Part shown: positions 34,737 to 43,842 of the stretch, one piece after another | Position numbering within the stretch: the first letter of the stretch is position 1 | Layout of the letters: each line of letters opens with the position of its first letter | Origin: Bacillus thuringiensis | GTDB taxonomy: Bacteria > Bacillota > Bacilli > Bacillales > Bacillaceae_G | Direction of reading: 5' to 3' | NCBI RefSeq assembly: GCF_022095615.2 | Contig: NZ_CP155559.1 | Span: forward strand, 2,043,501 to 2,107,500 | Length of the DNA: 64,000 bases | Translations under genes and position numbers: made by a program | The notes under the pieces: generated by a model | Databases searched by the model: none | What the model saw: only the letters and a program-made list of their open reading frames with translations | Told to the model about the DNA's origin: nothing

Positions 34737-34890
34737 CAATAAAGTGAAACTTTAATCAGTAGGGACCATCCCCACTGATTATTAGCCCGCATCAATTGGG
34801 TTTTTATGGGTAGCACGACTCCCTCCTAACTCCCTTGCATTCATCGGATTTTGAGGTGGGGGTCTTATTGCTCGTTAATATGGGATAAAG
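34737..34890. repeat. Long copy of the hairpin-bearing intergenic repeat (bcr-like, about 154 bp)
   Basis: The element starts ACAATAAAGTGAAACTTTAA, contains a 12-base hairpin AATCAGTAGGGA/TCCCCACTGATT with one mismatch and a CCA loop (34754-34780), and ends near TTAATATGGGATAAAG. The shorter copy at 14515-14602 shares the first 20 bases, the hairpin and the GGGATAAA end, but lacks most of the middle. No ORF is present. It has the look of the small dispersed bcr repeats of the B. cereus group; I cannot name the subfamily without a database. Confidence 0.7.
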
Positions 34891-34915
34891 CTACGATGGA
34901 AGGGGAAGATATGCT

Positions 34916-35770
34916 ATGCCAGGTACAAGAAGTGGGCTTGGGAAGATTCAGGCTTCGTTAAACGGTTTATCACCGAAATTGCGAAGTATTGCTGAACATA
35001 TATTGGAACATCCACAAGATGTTGTACATAAATCTATTACAGAATTAGCTGAAGTTACGAATAGCTCCGAAGCTACGATATTCCGCTTATGTAAGCACCT
35101 TGGTTTTCAAGGGTTTCAAGATTTAAAGATTACATTAGCTCGTGAAATTGTACATACTCCAATGCAAAATATTCATGAAGAAGTATCGGCGGAAGATAGT
35201 ATGGTAACTGTTGCTAAAAAAGTTTTTCATTCGCATATTACAGGACTGCAAGATACATTGCATTTGCTAAACGATACAGCACTAGAGCAAGCTGTAAAAG
35301 TATTGCAAGATACAAGCCGTATTGAGTTTTATGGAAATGGTGGTTCCGGTATTATTGCGATGGATGCATATCATAAATTTATGAGAACTGGTATTTCTTG
35401 TATTGCTCATACAGATTCACATTTTCAAATTATGGGTGCGGGTTTACTAACTAAAGAAGCAGTGGTCATTGCAATTTCTCATTCTGGTAGCAATAAAGGG
35501 TTACTGGAAGCGTTAGAAGTAGCAAAAGCAAGGGGAGCTCGCATTATTGCGATTACGAGCTATCAGAAATCAGCATTAAGTCAACTTGCTGACATAACAC
35601 TTTATACTTCTACACGCGAGACGGAATTCCGTACAGAAGCTAGTTCATCAAGATTAGCACAGTTAAGTTTATTAGATACTTTATATGTTGGATTATCGTT
35701 ACAACGCCAAGAAGAAACATTGCAAAATTTACAAAGCATACGTGAAACAATTTCGATGAAACGAATATAA
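34916..35770 (+). CDS. MurR/RpiR-family transcriptional regulator
   Basis: This 284-residue protein has an N-terminal RpiR helix-turn-helix (LGKIQASLNGLSPKLRSIAE to SEATIFRLCKHLGFQGFQDL) and a C-terminal SIS sugar-phosphate-binding domain (FYGNGGSGIIAMDAYHKFMR, then AISHSGSNKGLLEALEVAK). Such proteins sense a phosphosugar and switch sugar-catabolism genes. No sugar operon abuts it; the nearest is the gluconate operon at 39.8 kb, which has no regulator of its own, so a role there is possible but unproved. It directly follows the repeat element, which may separate it from older promoter DNA. Confidence 0.9.
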   Translation: MPGTRSGLGKIQASLNGLSPKLRSIAEHILEHPQDVVHKSITELAEVTNSSEATIFRLCKHLGFQGFQDLKITLAREIVHTPMQNIHEEVSAEDSMVTVAKKVFHSHITGLQDTLHLLNDTALEQAVKVLQDTSRIEFYGNGGSGIIAMDAYHKFMRTGISCIAHTDSHFQIMGAGLLTKEAVVIAISHSGSNKGLLEALEVAKARGARIIAITSYQKSALSQLADITLYTSTRETEFRTEASSSRLAQLSLLDTLYVGLSLQRQEETLQNLQSIRETISMKRI

Positions 35771-35798
35771 AAAGTCCTTCAGTTGAAGGGCTTTTTAT
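35769..35798 (+). terminator. Terminator of the rpiR-type gene
   Basis: The stem AAAAAG-T-CCTTC paired with GAAGG-G-CTTTTT has an AGTT loop. Confidence 0.88.
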
Positions 35799-36003
35799 AT
35801 TGGTCAATAGTTTGATGATATATAATCTAGGTTTACTCGTTATAATCTTTTTTGAAAATATGATGATTATAATTTCCTGCTAAAAAAACTTTATTTTTGT
35901 ACCCTCTAAATACTCCTCATTTAGAATTCTAATAAACTATACATGGATGAAATTTCAGTTTCCCTTCAAATATAGTAAGAAAACATTTGGTTAATAATTC
36001 AAA

Positions 36004-36025
36004 TATTGTTCAATATTTAACAATA
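36004..36025 (+). promoter_or_regulatory. Inverted repeat TATTGTT-N8-AACAATA upstream of adhP
   Basis: Seven-base perfect arms are separated by eight bases. The core TTGT...ACAA spacing resembles a Rex (NADH-sensing) site, which often controls alcohol dehydrogenases, but the inner bases differ from that consensus (TTGTGA-N6-TCACAA), so the assignment is tentative. Confidence 0.4.
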
Positions 36026-36167
36026 AGCTTTTAAAATTACATGTTATGATGAACGTGTAATGATGATTGAACATTTAAATTTGGCATAATGATTAGCCAA
36101 ATCAGTGAAGAAAGAAGTTTTGAGATGTACTCATTAAAATTCTAAAACACTAAAGGGGAGATCACAT
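36026..36167 (+). promoter_or_regulatory. adhP upstream region with inverted repeat ATTTGGC-N10-GCCAAAT
   Basis: Within this region (36079-36102) seven-base arms flank ten bases, lying about 65 bases before the adhP start. It could be an operator or the base of an mRNA hairpin. The rest of the 397-base gap from 35771 holds nothing gene-like. Confidence 0.45.
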
Positions 36168-37205
36168 ATGAAAGCAGTAGTAGTTAATAAAAATAGTAAA
36201 GCAAACATTGAAGTTATTGAAAAGGAATTACGTCCGTTACACTCAGGTGAAGCGTTAGTAGATGTAGAGTATTGTGGGGTTTGTCATACTGATTTACACG
36301 TTGCAAATCATGATTTTGGAAACACAGATGGCCGTATTCTTGGTCATGAGGGTGTAGGTATTGTTACGAAAATTGCTAATGATGTTACTTCACTAAAGAT
36401 AGGTGATCGTGTAAGTATTGCATGGATGTTCCAATCTTGTGGACGTTGTGAATATTGCGTAACTGGTAGAGAAACATTTTGCCGTGAAGTTAAAAATGCT
36501 GGTTATTCAGTAGATGGCGGTATGGCTGAACAATGTATTGTTACAGCTGACTATGCGGTGAAAGTACCAGAAGGATTAGATCCTGCTCAAGCATCATCAA
36601 TTACATGTGCGGGCGTAACTACATATAAAGCAATAAAAGTATCAGATATTAAACCTGGTCAACCTATCGTCATCTATGGTTGTGGTGGATTAGGTAACTT
36701 AGCTATCCAATATGCTAAAAACGTATTTGGTGCAAAGGTAATTGCAGTAGATATTAATGACGATAAATTAGCCTTAGCAAAAGAGGTTGGCGCTGATATG
36801 ACTATCAATCCAATTTCACAAGGTCCTGCTGATAAGATTGTTCAAGATGAGTTTGGTGGTGCTTATGCTGCTGTAGTCACAGCTGTTTCTAAAGTAGCAT
36901 TCAATTCAGCGGTTGACGCAGTACGTGCGTGTGGTAAAGTCGTTGCGGTAGGTTTACCAGTAGAAACTATGGATTTAAACATTCCGCGACTTGTATTAGA
37001 TGGAATTGAAGTAGTTGGTTCTTTAGTCGGTACTCGTAAGGACTTAGAAGAAGCATTTATGTTCGGTGCAGAAGGAAAAGTTGTACCGGTTGTTCAAACT
37101 TGTTCCCTAGATAAAGTACAAAATGTATTCGAAGAAATGGAAGAAGGTAGAATTCAAGGACGTATGGTAATCGATTTTAAACAGCATAATTGTGATTGTA
37201 AATAA
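36168..37205 (+). CDS. adhP: Zinc-dependent alcohol dehydrogenase
   Basis: This 345-residue medium-chain dehydrogenase has catalytic-zinc ligands in [11 protein letters not shown] and GHEGVGIV, and a structural-zinc lobe in [15 protein letters not shown]. The NAD fold is [16 protein letters not shown]. It is close to bacterial AdhP/ADH-T enzymes that interconvert ethanol and acetaldehyde. The C-terminal tail HNCDCK adds a CxC pair not usual in the family. It is monocistronic, with a long upstream region carrying two inverted repeats, so it is probably regulated by redox or fermentation. Confidence 0.92.
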   Translation: MKAVVVNKNSKANIEVIEKELRPLHSGEALVDVEYCGVCHTDLHVANHDFGNTDGRILGHEGVGIVTKIANDVTSLKIGDRVSIAWMFQSCGRCEYCVTGRETFCREVKNAGYSVDGGMAEQCIVTADYAVKVPEGLDPAQASSITCAGVTTYKAIKVSDIKPGQPIVIYGCGGLGNLAIQYAKNVFGAKVIAVDINDDKLALAKEVGADMTINPISQGPADKIVQDEFGGAYAAVVTAVSKVAFNSAVDAVRACGKVVAVGLPVETMDLNIPRLVLDGIEVVGSLVGTRKDLEEAFMFGAEGKVVPVVQTCSLDKVQNVFEEMEEGRIQGRMVIDFKQHNCDCK

Positions 37206-37266
37206 TTCACTTTAAATATACAAAACATAAGTCTAGCAAAGGACATGTAAAAAAGTTAGACGGCAT

Positions 37267-37310
37267 AAAGAAGCTGATCCCTGTATTCAACAGGGATCAG
37301 CTTCTTTTTT
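37267..37310. terminator. Convergent terminator between adhP and the permease genes
   Basis: A perfect 18-base stem begins AAAGAAGCTGATCCC, has a five-base loop and is followed by T6. Confidence 0.94.
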
Positions 37311-37335
37311 ATCAATGCCGATTAATGAGAAATGA

Positions 37336-38355
37336 TTAAAGGTTTAATTTATTTGCAAATGAAAAAGAATCTTTATGTTTAACAAATTTCTTTTGATCTG
37401 GAACGGATTGAATTGCTACAGTTTGCGAATCTCTTGCTTTTAGTGCATCTTGAATCCCGATTGTCATAAGTTTAATAAATAGAATCGTAATAAAGAATGA
37501 AACGAGAGTATAAAAAATAATCCACCATGAAAGATTCATTTCATAACGATTTAATCCAATAAGGCCTGCCCAATCATTAGATAAAGAAACAGGTTTGAGC
37601 ACTCCGTCATAGAGTTCCCGCATTTGTATCCCGCCAATTACAATGTCAAGCAACGCTAAATGGATAACGAGTATGAGTGTTTGGACGATATGTTCCATGA
37701 ATAACACAAATAAGCGGTCAAGTAATAAGACTCGTAAGTGTTTTTTGATAATATGAAAACGGCTGGCACCCAGTAATTGTGAACTTAAAATGTAATCTTG
37801 TTTCATAAATTCATCAACCTCTGAGGATATATATATAGAAAGTGTAGGCAGAGCGACGAAAATAAGTACGAGTACTTGATAAAACGCAAATGAAATATTT
37901 GGATCTAATCTATCAGCATTTGATATGATTACAATATTAACAGGTGTGATGAGTATAAATGCGATAAATAAAGTAGGAATATAGTAAAAAACTTCTGAGC
38001 ATGCCTGGAAAAATCTCTTGAATTTTGGAGCATATAAACTTAAGAGAATTCCTATACATGTTCCGAATATAATTCGAAAGAAGCTAATTGCCACGGCTAA
38101 TAATATAGTGAATTTTGCTCCTTCTATAATTTGTAAGAAAACAGACTCTCCAAAACGATCAGATCCAAAAGGCGGTATTAACGATGGCGGAAAGGGGGCC
38201 TTTCCAAGTAATTCGTTATTGTCATTGTAAAGTAACTGAGGAGGTTTTGGGATGTTATCTTTAAAGAACCAGCTATAAATAAAGCTAGCTGAAACAAGTA
38301 TGAATAAATAAGTAAAGCCGATTAAAAAGCGTTTTGATTTCCAAATAGATTTCAT
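37336..38355 (-). CDS. Opp/Dpp-type ABC transporter permease (OppC-like)
   Basis: This 339-residue permease has an N-terminal membrane segment (FLIGFTYLFILVSASFIYSW), an extracytoplasmic loop with PPFGSDRFGESVF (the usual OppC GTD-x-GRD-type motif), and five more spans. The EAA-type loop is altered: SSQLLGASRFHIIKKHL. OppC proteins pair with OppB and two ATPases to import peptides or nickel. Here the gene overlaps the OppB-like gene by ATGA but no binding protein or ATPase follows. AAAGGAG precedes the ATG at 38355. Confidence 0.8.
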   Translation of the reverse strand: MKSIWKSKRFLIGFTYLFILVSASFIYSWFFKDNIPKPPQLLYNDNNELLGKAPFPPSLIPPFGSDRFGESVFLQIIEGAKFTILLAVAISFFRIIFGTCIGILLSLYAPKFKRFFQACSEVFYYIPTLFIAFILITPVNIVIISNADRLDPNISFAFYQVLVLIFVALPTLSIYISSEVDEFMKQDYILSSQLLGASRFHIIKKHLRVLLLDRLFVLFMEHIVQTLILVIHLALLDIVIGGIQMRELYDGVLKPVSLSNDWAGLIGLNRYEMNLSWWIIFYTLVSFFITILFIKLMTIGIQDALKARDSQTVAIQSVPDQKKFVKHKDSFSFANKLNL

Positions 38356-39254
38356 AAAGCTGCTCCTTTCAATTGCTTTTGCCATCTAATCATCATGAGA
38401 GAAATTATTTGAAAAATGGCATAAAACGGTAAAATAATCATAACAAGTATGATAAATGCAGCTGGAGGTGAAATAAACGCCTTCTTAAATAAAAATTGAA
38501 TAATGCCTTGCATATTAAAAACAAATTCTAAAATGAATAAGTTAGAAAGTAAGAAAACAAAAATCGTTTTTAAATGGTGGAAAAAGTGGATAGATATATT
38601 TTTGAATAAATGAATGCACAGTATATAACTTGATGAAAGGCCTTTTCCATATGCAACCTCTACGTAATGTTTTCCATGTTCTTCTTTTATGTATAACACC
38701 ATCATCCGAAACATTTGTAATGTAGGTAAGACAGCTAAAGATAAAATAGGGAGTAAATAAGCTCGATTTTCATTAAAAGAAATAATAGTGAAAGGGGCTT
38801 CCCCGAATTTCTGAAGTACCCATATGAAAAATATTTGCAAACAAATCATTATCATCATATCGGGGACAGCTTCTAATATGAACACAATTCGGTTTATCCA
38901 TTTTTTTATATAATCTTTTGCTAAAAAATAAAAAAATGCCATGCTAGATGATAGAAAGAGCGCAACCAAAAAGGCTACAAATAATATAGTAAATGAATAT
39001 AGGTAAGGTTCTAAAACAGTTGGGAATAATGGTGTTGTTTTTAAATGACCAAACTTTGGGTCTGACCCTATAACCAACAATGATTCGGGTGAGAAAACCT
39101 GTTTTAACATAGTAACGATCTGGTTAAAAAAATAAATGGGTTGAAAGGTGAATCCTTGTTGAGTGATAAATAAATAAGGTAAATTTAATAATAGTAACAG
39201 TGATAAAAGAATTGATGAAAGCTTAATTGTGAATTGAGATATTGTATGTAACAT
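38352..39254 (-). CDS. Opp/Dpp-type ABC transporter permease (OppB-like)
   Basis: This 300-residue permease has a leading membrane span (SILLSLLLLLNLPYLFIT), an extracytoplasmic segment, then four to five spans. The cytoplasmic loop VAYGKGLSSSYILCIHLFKN corresponds to the EAA contact loop (ARAKGLS-type) of OppB. The start at 39254 has GGAGGG five bases upstream. It leads a two-gene operon with the OppC-like gene. Both are divergent from family consensus, and partner subunits are missing locally, so the complex may borrow an ATPase or act in an unusual process. Confidence 0.78.
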   Translation of the reverse strand: MLHTISQFTIKLSSILLSLLLLLNLPYLFITQQGFTFQPIYFFNQIVTMLKQVFSPESLLVIGSDPKFGHLKTTPLFPTVLEPYLYSFTILFVAFLVALFLSSSMAFFYFLAKDYIKKWINRIVFILEAVPDMMIMICLQIFFIWVLQKFGEAPFTIISFNENRAYLLPILSLAVLPTLQMFRMMVLYIKEEHGKHYVEVAYGKGLSSSYILCIHLFKNISIHFFHHLKTIFVFLLSNLFILEFVFNMQGIIQFLFKKAFISPPAAFIILVMIILPFYAIFQIISLMMIRWQKQLKGAAL

Positions 39255-39681
39255 TAAATCCCTCCGACATCTTTTTACAACATTATACAATAAAGTCTAA
39301 AATATTGTTTTATTTTTCTGAAAAATATAAATACTATTAGATTTTATAGTATGGAACATATATTTACAAGTTAATAAAGTGATAGTAGGATCCGCACTCT
39401 AAGACTATTAAGATAAAAGGACGAGTGAACTTAATACAATAAAAACGAGAAAAGTGCACAAAAATTCCATTGCGGAGGTAGTTGCTGTACAACTCCTTTT
39501 TCAAGCAAATGAGTAGAACGTACGGAAGGACTATATATGTGTTGTTAATGAAAGAAAAAGAATGTGTTGCGAAACGAATATAATGCAACTTTACCGCACG
39601 GAAAATCTAAATTTAGTATGGAAGTGAAATGGAATGAGGGGATTTATTTTTTTGGTTTGAAAAAAATTTTCTTCTTAAAAC
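39255..39681. other. Intergenic region, possible remnants of a small gene
   Basis: No intact gene is seen. On the plus strand a frame near 39425-39504 reads VHKNSIAEVVAVQLLFQANE before a stop, and further coding-like stretches follow in other frames (IYVLLMKEKECVAKRI, then LPHGKSKFSMEVKWNEGIYF). This looks like a small decayed gene, but I cannot identify it and it could be chance. Confidence 0.3.
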
Positions 39682-39710
39682 TTGATTAAAGAAAAAATAT
39701 TTTATATACT
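39682..39710 (+). promoter_or_regulatory. Sigma-A promoter of the gluconate operon
   Basis: TTGATT (39682-39687) and TATACT (39705-39710) are separated by exactly 17 bases. Confidence 0.78.
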
Positions 39711-39716
39711 AATTCA

Positions 39717-39730
39717 TGTAAACGGTTTAC
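39717..39730 (+). promoter_or_regulatory. Palindromic operator at the gnt transcription start
   Basis: TGTAAACGGTTTAC lies where transcription should begin. Arms GTAAAC/GTTTAC flank a G. It agrees with 12 of 14 positions of the CcpA cre consensus (TGWAANCGNTNWCA) and also has the shape of LacI-family sites, so it could give catabolite repression or gluconate-specific control. Confidence 0.65.
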
Positions 39731-39767
39731 TAAATCGTATTTTGCTAGAAACGAAGGGAAGATTCGC

Positions 39768-41306
39768 ATGGAAACAAGGGGGAGAGTAATCGGGATTGAT
39801 ATCGGTACCACAAGTACAAAAACGGTTGTGTTCACAGAAAATGGAAAAGTCGTTGCATCACATGCAGTGGATTATCCAATTATACAACCGAACGTCGGAT
39901 GGGCTGAGCAAGATCCTGATATAATATGTGCTGCTGTTTACAAAACTGTAAGCGTTGCCATTGAAAGGGGTAATGTATTACCAGAAGATATTTCTTCAAT
40001 CGGTATTAGTACAGCAATGCACGCATTAATTGCAGTAGATGAAAATGGTGCGCCGTTAACGCACTCTATCATTTGGGCAGATAATCGGAGCACGAAACAA
40101 GCAGAAAAATTATTACAACATATGAATGGACATGAAATTTATAGACGTACTGGTACACCAATTCATCCGATGTCACCACTATCTAAATTGTTATGGATGA
40201 AAGAAGAGGAACCAGAATTATATAAAAGTGCTTATAAATTTATTTCTATTAAAGAATACGTTGTTTACCAATTATTTTCACGTTACGTAGTGGATTATTC
40301 GATAGCATCAGCTACTGGGTTATTTAATTTAGAAACATTAAACTGGGATGAAGATGTTTTAACGATGTTACATATGTCACCAGAACAATTATCAACACCT
40401 GTGCCAACTACATATATTTTATCTGGTATGAAACCTGAATTAGCACAAAAGATGGGCATTCGTGAAGATACTCCAGTTGTTATTGGTGCAAGTGATGGTG
40501 TTCTTGCAAATGTAGGCGTTGGGGCAATATCGCCTGGATCGGCTGCAATTACGATTGGAACCAGTGGTGCGGTTCGAACAATTTCATCAAGTGTTAATAC
40601 AGATGAAAAAGGAAGAACGTTTTGTTACGCATTAACAGACGAGCACTGGGTGATCGGCGGGCCAACGAATAACGGGGGAATATTATTGAGATGGTTACGT
40701 GATGAATTCGGTAGCCCAGAACAAGAAGTTGCAAGGAAGCTTGGAATTGATCCGTATGATCTATTAATTAAATATGCGGAAAGTGTACCAGCTGGAGCGG
40801 GTGGATTGCTATTTTTACCGTTTCTATCTGGAGAACGTGCACCTTACTGGAATGCAAATGCTCGTGGTACATTCTTTGGAATAAACCTTCAGCATAAACG
40901 AGAACATTTTATACGAGCAGTCATGGAAGGTGTTTGTATGAGCGTATACTCTGTTGCACTCGCAATCAGGGATTGTACAGGGCCACTTACTGAAATACGC
41001 GTTTCAGGAGGATTTGCGAAATCTGCATTTTGGAGACAAATGTTATCCGATATGATGGGAAAAGAATTGCTTGTTCCTGAAAGTCATGAAGCATCTGCGC
41101 TTGGGGCAGCGGCACTTGCTTTATATGCTGTAGGAAAAATTGATTCTCTTGAAGAGGTAAAGGATTGGATTGAAATTGTTCATCACCATGTACCGAATAA
41201 AGAAAATACGGCAATATATTTAGAAATGTTTTATATGTATGAACGACTTTACAATCGCTTGAAAGAAGAATTTGATTGTATAGCTGCTTTCCAACGTAAA
41301 CAATAG
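39768..41306 (+). CDS. gntK: Gluconokinase (FGGY family)
   Basis: This 512-residue FGGY sugar kinase, the length of B. subtilis GntK, starts RVIGIDIGTTSTKTVVF (phosphate-1 motif). It has SPLSKLLWMKEEEPELY, GASDGVLANVGVG (adenosine region) and VSGGFAKSAFWRQMLSDMMG near the C terminus. It phosphorylates gluconate to 6-phosphogluconate. It is the first gene of gntK-gntP-gnd, spaced by short gaps, and is controlled by the promoter and palindrome just upstream. The ribosome site is AAGGGAAG. Confidence 0.93.
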   Translation: METRGRVIGIDIGTTSTKTVVFTENGKVVASHAVDYPIIQPNVGWAEQDPDIICAAVYKTVSVAIERGNVLPEDISSIGISTAMHALIAVDENGAPLTHSIIWADNRSTKQAEKLLQHMNGHEIYRRTGTPIHPMSPLSKLLWMKEEEPELYKSAYKFISIKEYVVYQLFSRYVVDYSIASATGLFNLETLNWDEDVLTMLHMSPEQLSTPVPTTYILSGMKPELAQKMGIREDTPVVIGASDGVLANVGVGAISPGSAAITIGTSGAVRTISSSVNTDEKGRTFCYALTDEHWVIGGPTNNGGILLRWLRDEFGSPEQEVARKLGIDPYDLLIKYAESVPAGAGGLLFLPFLSGERAPYWNANARGTFFGINLQHKREHFIRAVMEGVCMSVYSVALAIRDCTGPLTEIRVSGGFAKSAFWRQMLSDMMGKELLVPESHEASALGAAALALYAVGKIDSLEEVKDWIEIVHHHVPNKENTAIYLEMFYMYERLYNRLKEEFDCIAAFQRKQ

Positions 41307-41320
41307 GGGGATTGGGAGAA

Positions 41321-42670
41321 ATGGTAGTTGGAATCGTACTAGCGGCAGTTGTCATACTACTTTTACTTATTACGGTAGTAAAATGGCATCCATTTGTCGC
41401 GTTAATTTTAACAGCAATTGGTGTAGGGTTAGCAATGGGAATGCCATTGATTGGAACTTCACCAAAAGATCCAGGGATTATCGATTCTATTAAATTAGGG
41501 CTTGGTAATACGTTAGGGTTTTTAGCGATAGTTTTAGCATTAGGAACGATGCTTGGAAAAATGATGGCCGAATCTGGCGGTGCTGAACGAATTGCTAACA
41601 CATTAATTGGTCGTTTTGGGAAGAAACGTGTTCACTGGGCAATGATGTTCGTTGCATTTTTAGTAGGAATTCCAGTATTTTTCCAAGTTGGATTTGTACT
41701 ACTAATTCCATTAGTATTTACAATTGCGTTAGAAACTGGGGTATCACTTATTACAATCGGTATTCCGCTAGTAGCAGGACTATCCGTTGTACACGGACTC
41801 GTGCCACCGCATCCAGCAGCGATGGCAGCGGTAGGGATTTTTAAAGCAGATGTAGGGAAGACAATTTTATATGCATTAATTGTCGGACTTCCAACTGCAA
41901 TTATTTCAGGTCCGCTTTACGGGAAATGGATCGGTGCTCATATACATAAAGAAGTACCGTTAGATATAGCGGAACAATTTATTGAAAGAGATAAGAAGAA
42001 GGAACTTCCTAGTTTCGGAAATACATTGTTTACGATTTTACTTCCAGTATTTCTAATGCTAGGTGCGTCGATTGCGGAAGTAGGGCTAAACAAAACAAGT
42101 CAACTTGCACAAGTATTACACTTTATTGGAGATCCAATCGTCGCATTATTAATTGCAACGATATATTCTTTCTTTAGTCTTGGTTATGCAAAAGGTTTTT
42201 CAAAAGATAAAGTATTACAATTTACAAATAGTTGCTTAGGACCTATTGCGAACATACTGTTAGTTATTGGTGCAGGCGGTGCGTTTAATAAAGTATTATT
42301 AGATTCTGGAATTGGAACGACAATCGCAGAAATGGCGAAAGAATCTCATATTTCACCGATATTATTAGGTTGGGGAATTGCGGCACTTATCCGAATCGCG
42401 ACTGGATCTGCTACAGTTTCTATGATGACAGCAGCTGGAATTGTAGCACCAATTGCAGCAAGTACACCAGGTGTAAATGTTGAACTACTAGCACTTGCAA
42501 CAGGTGCAGGATCATTAATTTTATCACATGTAAATGATTCTGGATTTTGGATGATTAAAGAGTATTTTGGAATGACTGTGAAAGAAACATTATTAACATG
42601 GACTGCAATGGAGACCATATTATCTGTTGTAGCACTTGGATTAATTTCGTTATTAAATATATTTGTATAG
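41321..42670 (+). CDS. gntP: Gluconate:H+ symporter
   Basis: This 449-residue membrane protein with about 12-14 spans belongs to the GntP family. Diagnostic stretches are LGLGNTLGFLAIVLALGTML, FFQVGFVLLIPLVFTIALE and GLVPPHPAAMAAVGIFKADVG, the last being the conserved substrate-region motif. It imports gluconate. Its gene lies between gntK and gnd. I take the ATG at 41321; a TTG at 41312 in the same frame is an alternative. The ribosome site GGGGGA lies about nine bases upstream. Confidence 0.93.
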   Translation: MVVGIVLAAVVILLLLITVVKWHPFVALILTAIGVGLAMGMPLIGTSPKDPGIIDSIKLGLGNTLGFLAIVLALGTMLGKMMAESGGAERIANTLIGRFGKKRVHWAMMFVAFLVGIPVFFQVGFVLLIPLVFTIALETGVSLITIGIPLVAGLSVVHGLVPPHPAAMAAVGIFKADVGKTILYALIVGLPTAIISGPLYGKWIGAHIHKEVPLDIAEQFIERDKKKELPSFGNTLFTILLPVFLMLGASIAEVGLNKTSQLAQVLHFIGDPIVALLIATIYSFFSLGYAKGFSKDKVLQFTNSCLGPIANILLVIGAGGAFNKVLLDSGIGTTIAEMAKESHISPILLGWGIAALIRIATGSATVSMMTAAGIVAPIAASTPGVNVELLALATGAGSLILSHVNDSGFWMIKEYFGMTVKETLLTWTAMETILSVVALGLISLLNIFV

Positions 42671-42688
42671 AATGGGAGATTGATTAAT

Positions 42689-43585
42689 ATGAAACTAGGT
42701 TTAATTGGATTAGGAAAAATGGGATTCCCATTAGCAGAACATTTATATGAAGACAAGCATGAAGTAGTTGTATACGATGTAAATAAAGAGCTTGTTGAAA
42801 AGGCTGGGGCTTTAGGGATTACTGCTCGCCATACATTAAAAGAAATGATTGCTGAACTAGAAGCTCCTCGTACAATTTGGGTAATGGTACCTGCGGGAGA
42901 AGTTGTTGAGTCAGTATTAAAAGATGTATATCCATTATTAGAGGAAGGCGATATCGTTATTGAAGGTGGAAATTCATTCTATAAAGATACGTTACGCCGT
43001 GCGGAAGAAGCGAAAAGCTTTGGTTTACATTACGTAGATATAGGAACATCAGGCGGTGTAGAAGGAGCTAGATACGGTGCTTGCTTAATGGTTGGTGGAG
43101 AAAAAGAAATTTACGATCAATTGGAACCTTTATTTAAAGATTTAGCAGTAGAGAATGGCTATTCCTATGCTGGCCGCGTTGGAAGTGGTCATTTCTTAAA
43201 AATGGTTCATAACGGTATTGAATACGGTATGATGCAAGCAATCGCTGAAGGCTTTGAAGTGTTAGATAAAAGTGATTTTGATTTCAATTATGAAGATGTT
43301 GCAAAAGTATGGGCAAATGGATCAGTTATCCGCGGTTGGTTAATGGACTTAACTGAAAAGGCATTTGCAGATGATCCTAAACTAGATGGTATTAAAGGGG
43401 TAATGAACTCTTCAGGTGAAGGCAAATGGACTGTTGAAACGGCACTTGAACTTCAAGCGGCAGCACCGGTAATCGCAATGTCATTATTTATGCGTTACCG
43501 TTCTCAAGAAGATGATACATTCCATGGAAAAGTAGTTTCAGCTCTTCGTAATCAGTTCGGTGGACATGAAGTAGTCAAAAAATAG
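42689..43585 (+). CDS. gnd: 6-phosphogluconate dehydrogenase, short (about 298-residue) decarboxylating type
   Basis: This enzyme oxidises and decarboxylates 6-phosphogluconate to ribulose 5-phosphate. The nucleotide loop GLIGLGKMGFPLAEHL starts the protein, GTSGGVEGARYGACLMVGG follows, and the catalytic Lys is in GSGHFLKMVHNGIEYGMMQ. At 298 residues it is the short form like B. subtilis YqeC, not the 468-residue GntZ. The short enzymes are usually NAD-dependent, so the pathway here may yield NADH. It ends the gnt operon, 18 bases after gntP. Confidence 0.9.
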   Translation: MKLGLIGLGKMGFPLAEHLYEDKHEVVVYDVNKELVEKAGALGITARHTLKEMIAELEAPRTIWVMVPAGEVVESVLKDVYPLLEEGDIVIEGGNSFYKDTLRRAEEAKSFGLHYVDIGTSGGVEGARYGACLMVGGEKEIYDQLEPLFKDLAVENGYSYAGRVGSGHFLKMVHNGIEYGMMQAIAEGFEVLDKSDFDFNYEDVAKVWANGSVIRGWLMDLTEKAFADDPKLDGIKGVMNSSGEGKWTVETALELQAAAPVIAMSLFMRYRSQEDDTFHGKVVSALRNQFGGHEVVKK

Positions 43586-43600
43586 GGAATAATTTTGGAG

Positions 43601-43636
43601 AAGAAACTTGTGCATAAGCGCAAGTTTCTTTTTTTT
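43601..43636 (+). terminator. Terminator of the gnt operon
   Basis: The stem AAGAAACTTG-T-GC paired with GC-G-CAAGTTTCTT is followed by T8. Confidence 0.92.
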
Positions 43637-43842
43637 ATAGTTTAAAAATAGCAATCAATCTTTTTATATTTGTACTGATTGTATCAAATATAAAGGCAAG
43701 CATGAAAGATGTCCTAACATAAAAATAAGAATAAATAAAATGAAGTTTTCATAAATAGTAAAAGGGTGGTTATGTCATCAGTGTAGCTATGAAATAGTGT
43801 TACATACGAGAAGAGCGTGTTAATAAAATATGAGGTGGTTAA

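Noticed and set aside
39364..39588. 74-codon minus-strand frame in the intergenic region before gntK
   Set aside because: It has no ribosome site and no recognisable family; the plus strand of the same DNA looks more coding-like, though decayed.
40987..41601. Long open frame on the minus strand across gntK-gntP
   Set aside because: It is antisense to two strongly supported genes, has unnatural composition, and lacks a ribosome site.
43771..43787. Four-codon frame ATGTCATCAGTG after GGGTGG upstream of the GT2 gene
   Set aside because: The spacing of the ribosome-like site is too short and no hairpin or coupling to the GT2 start is visible.
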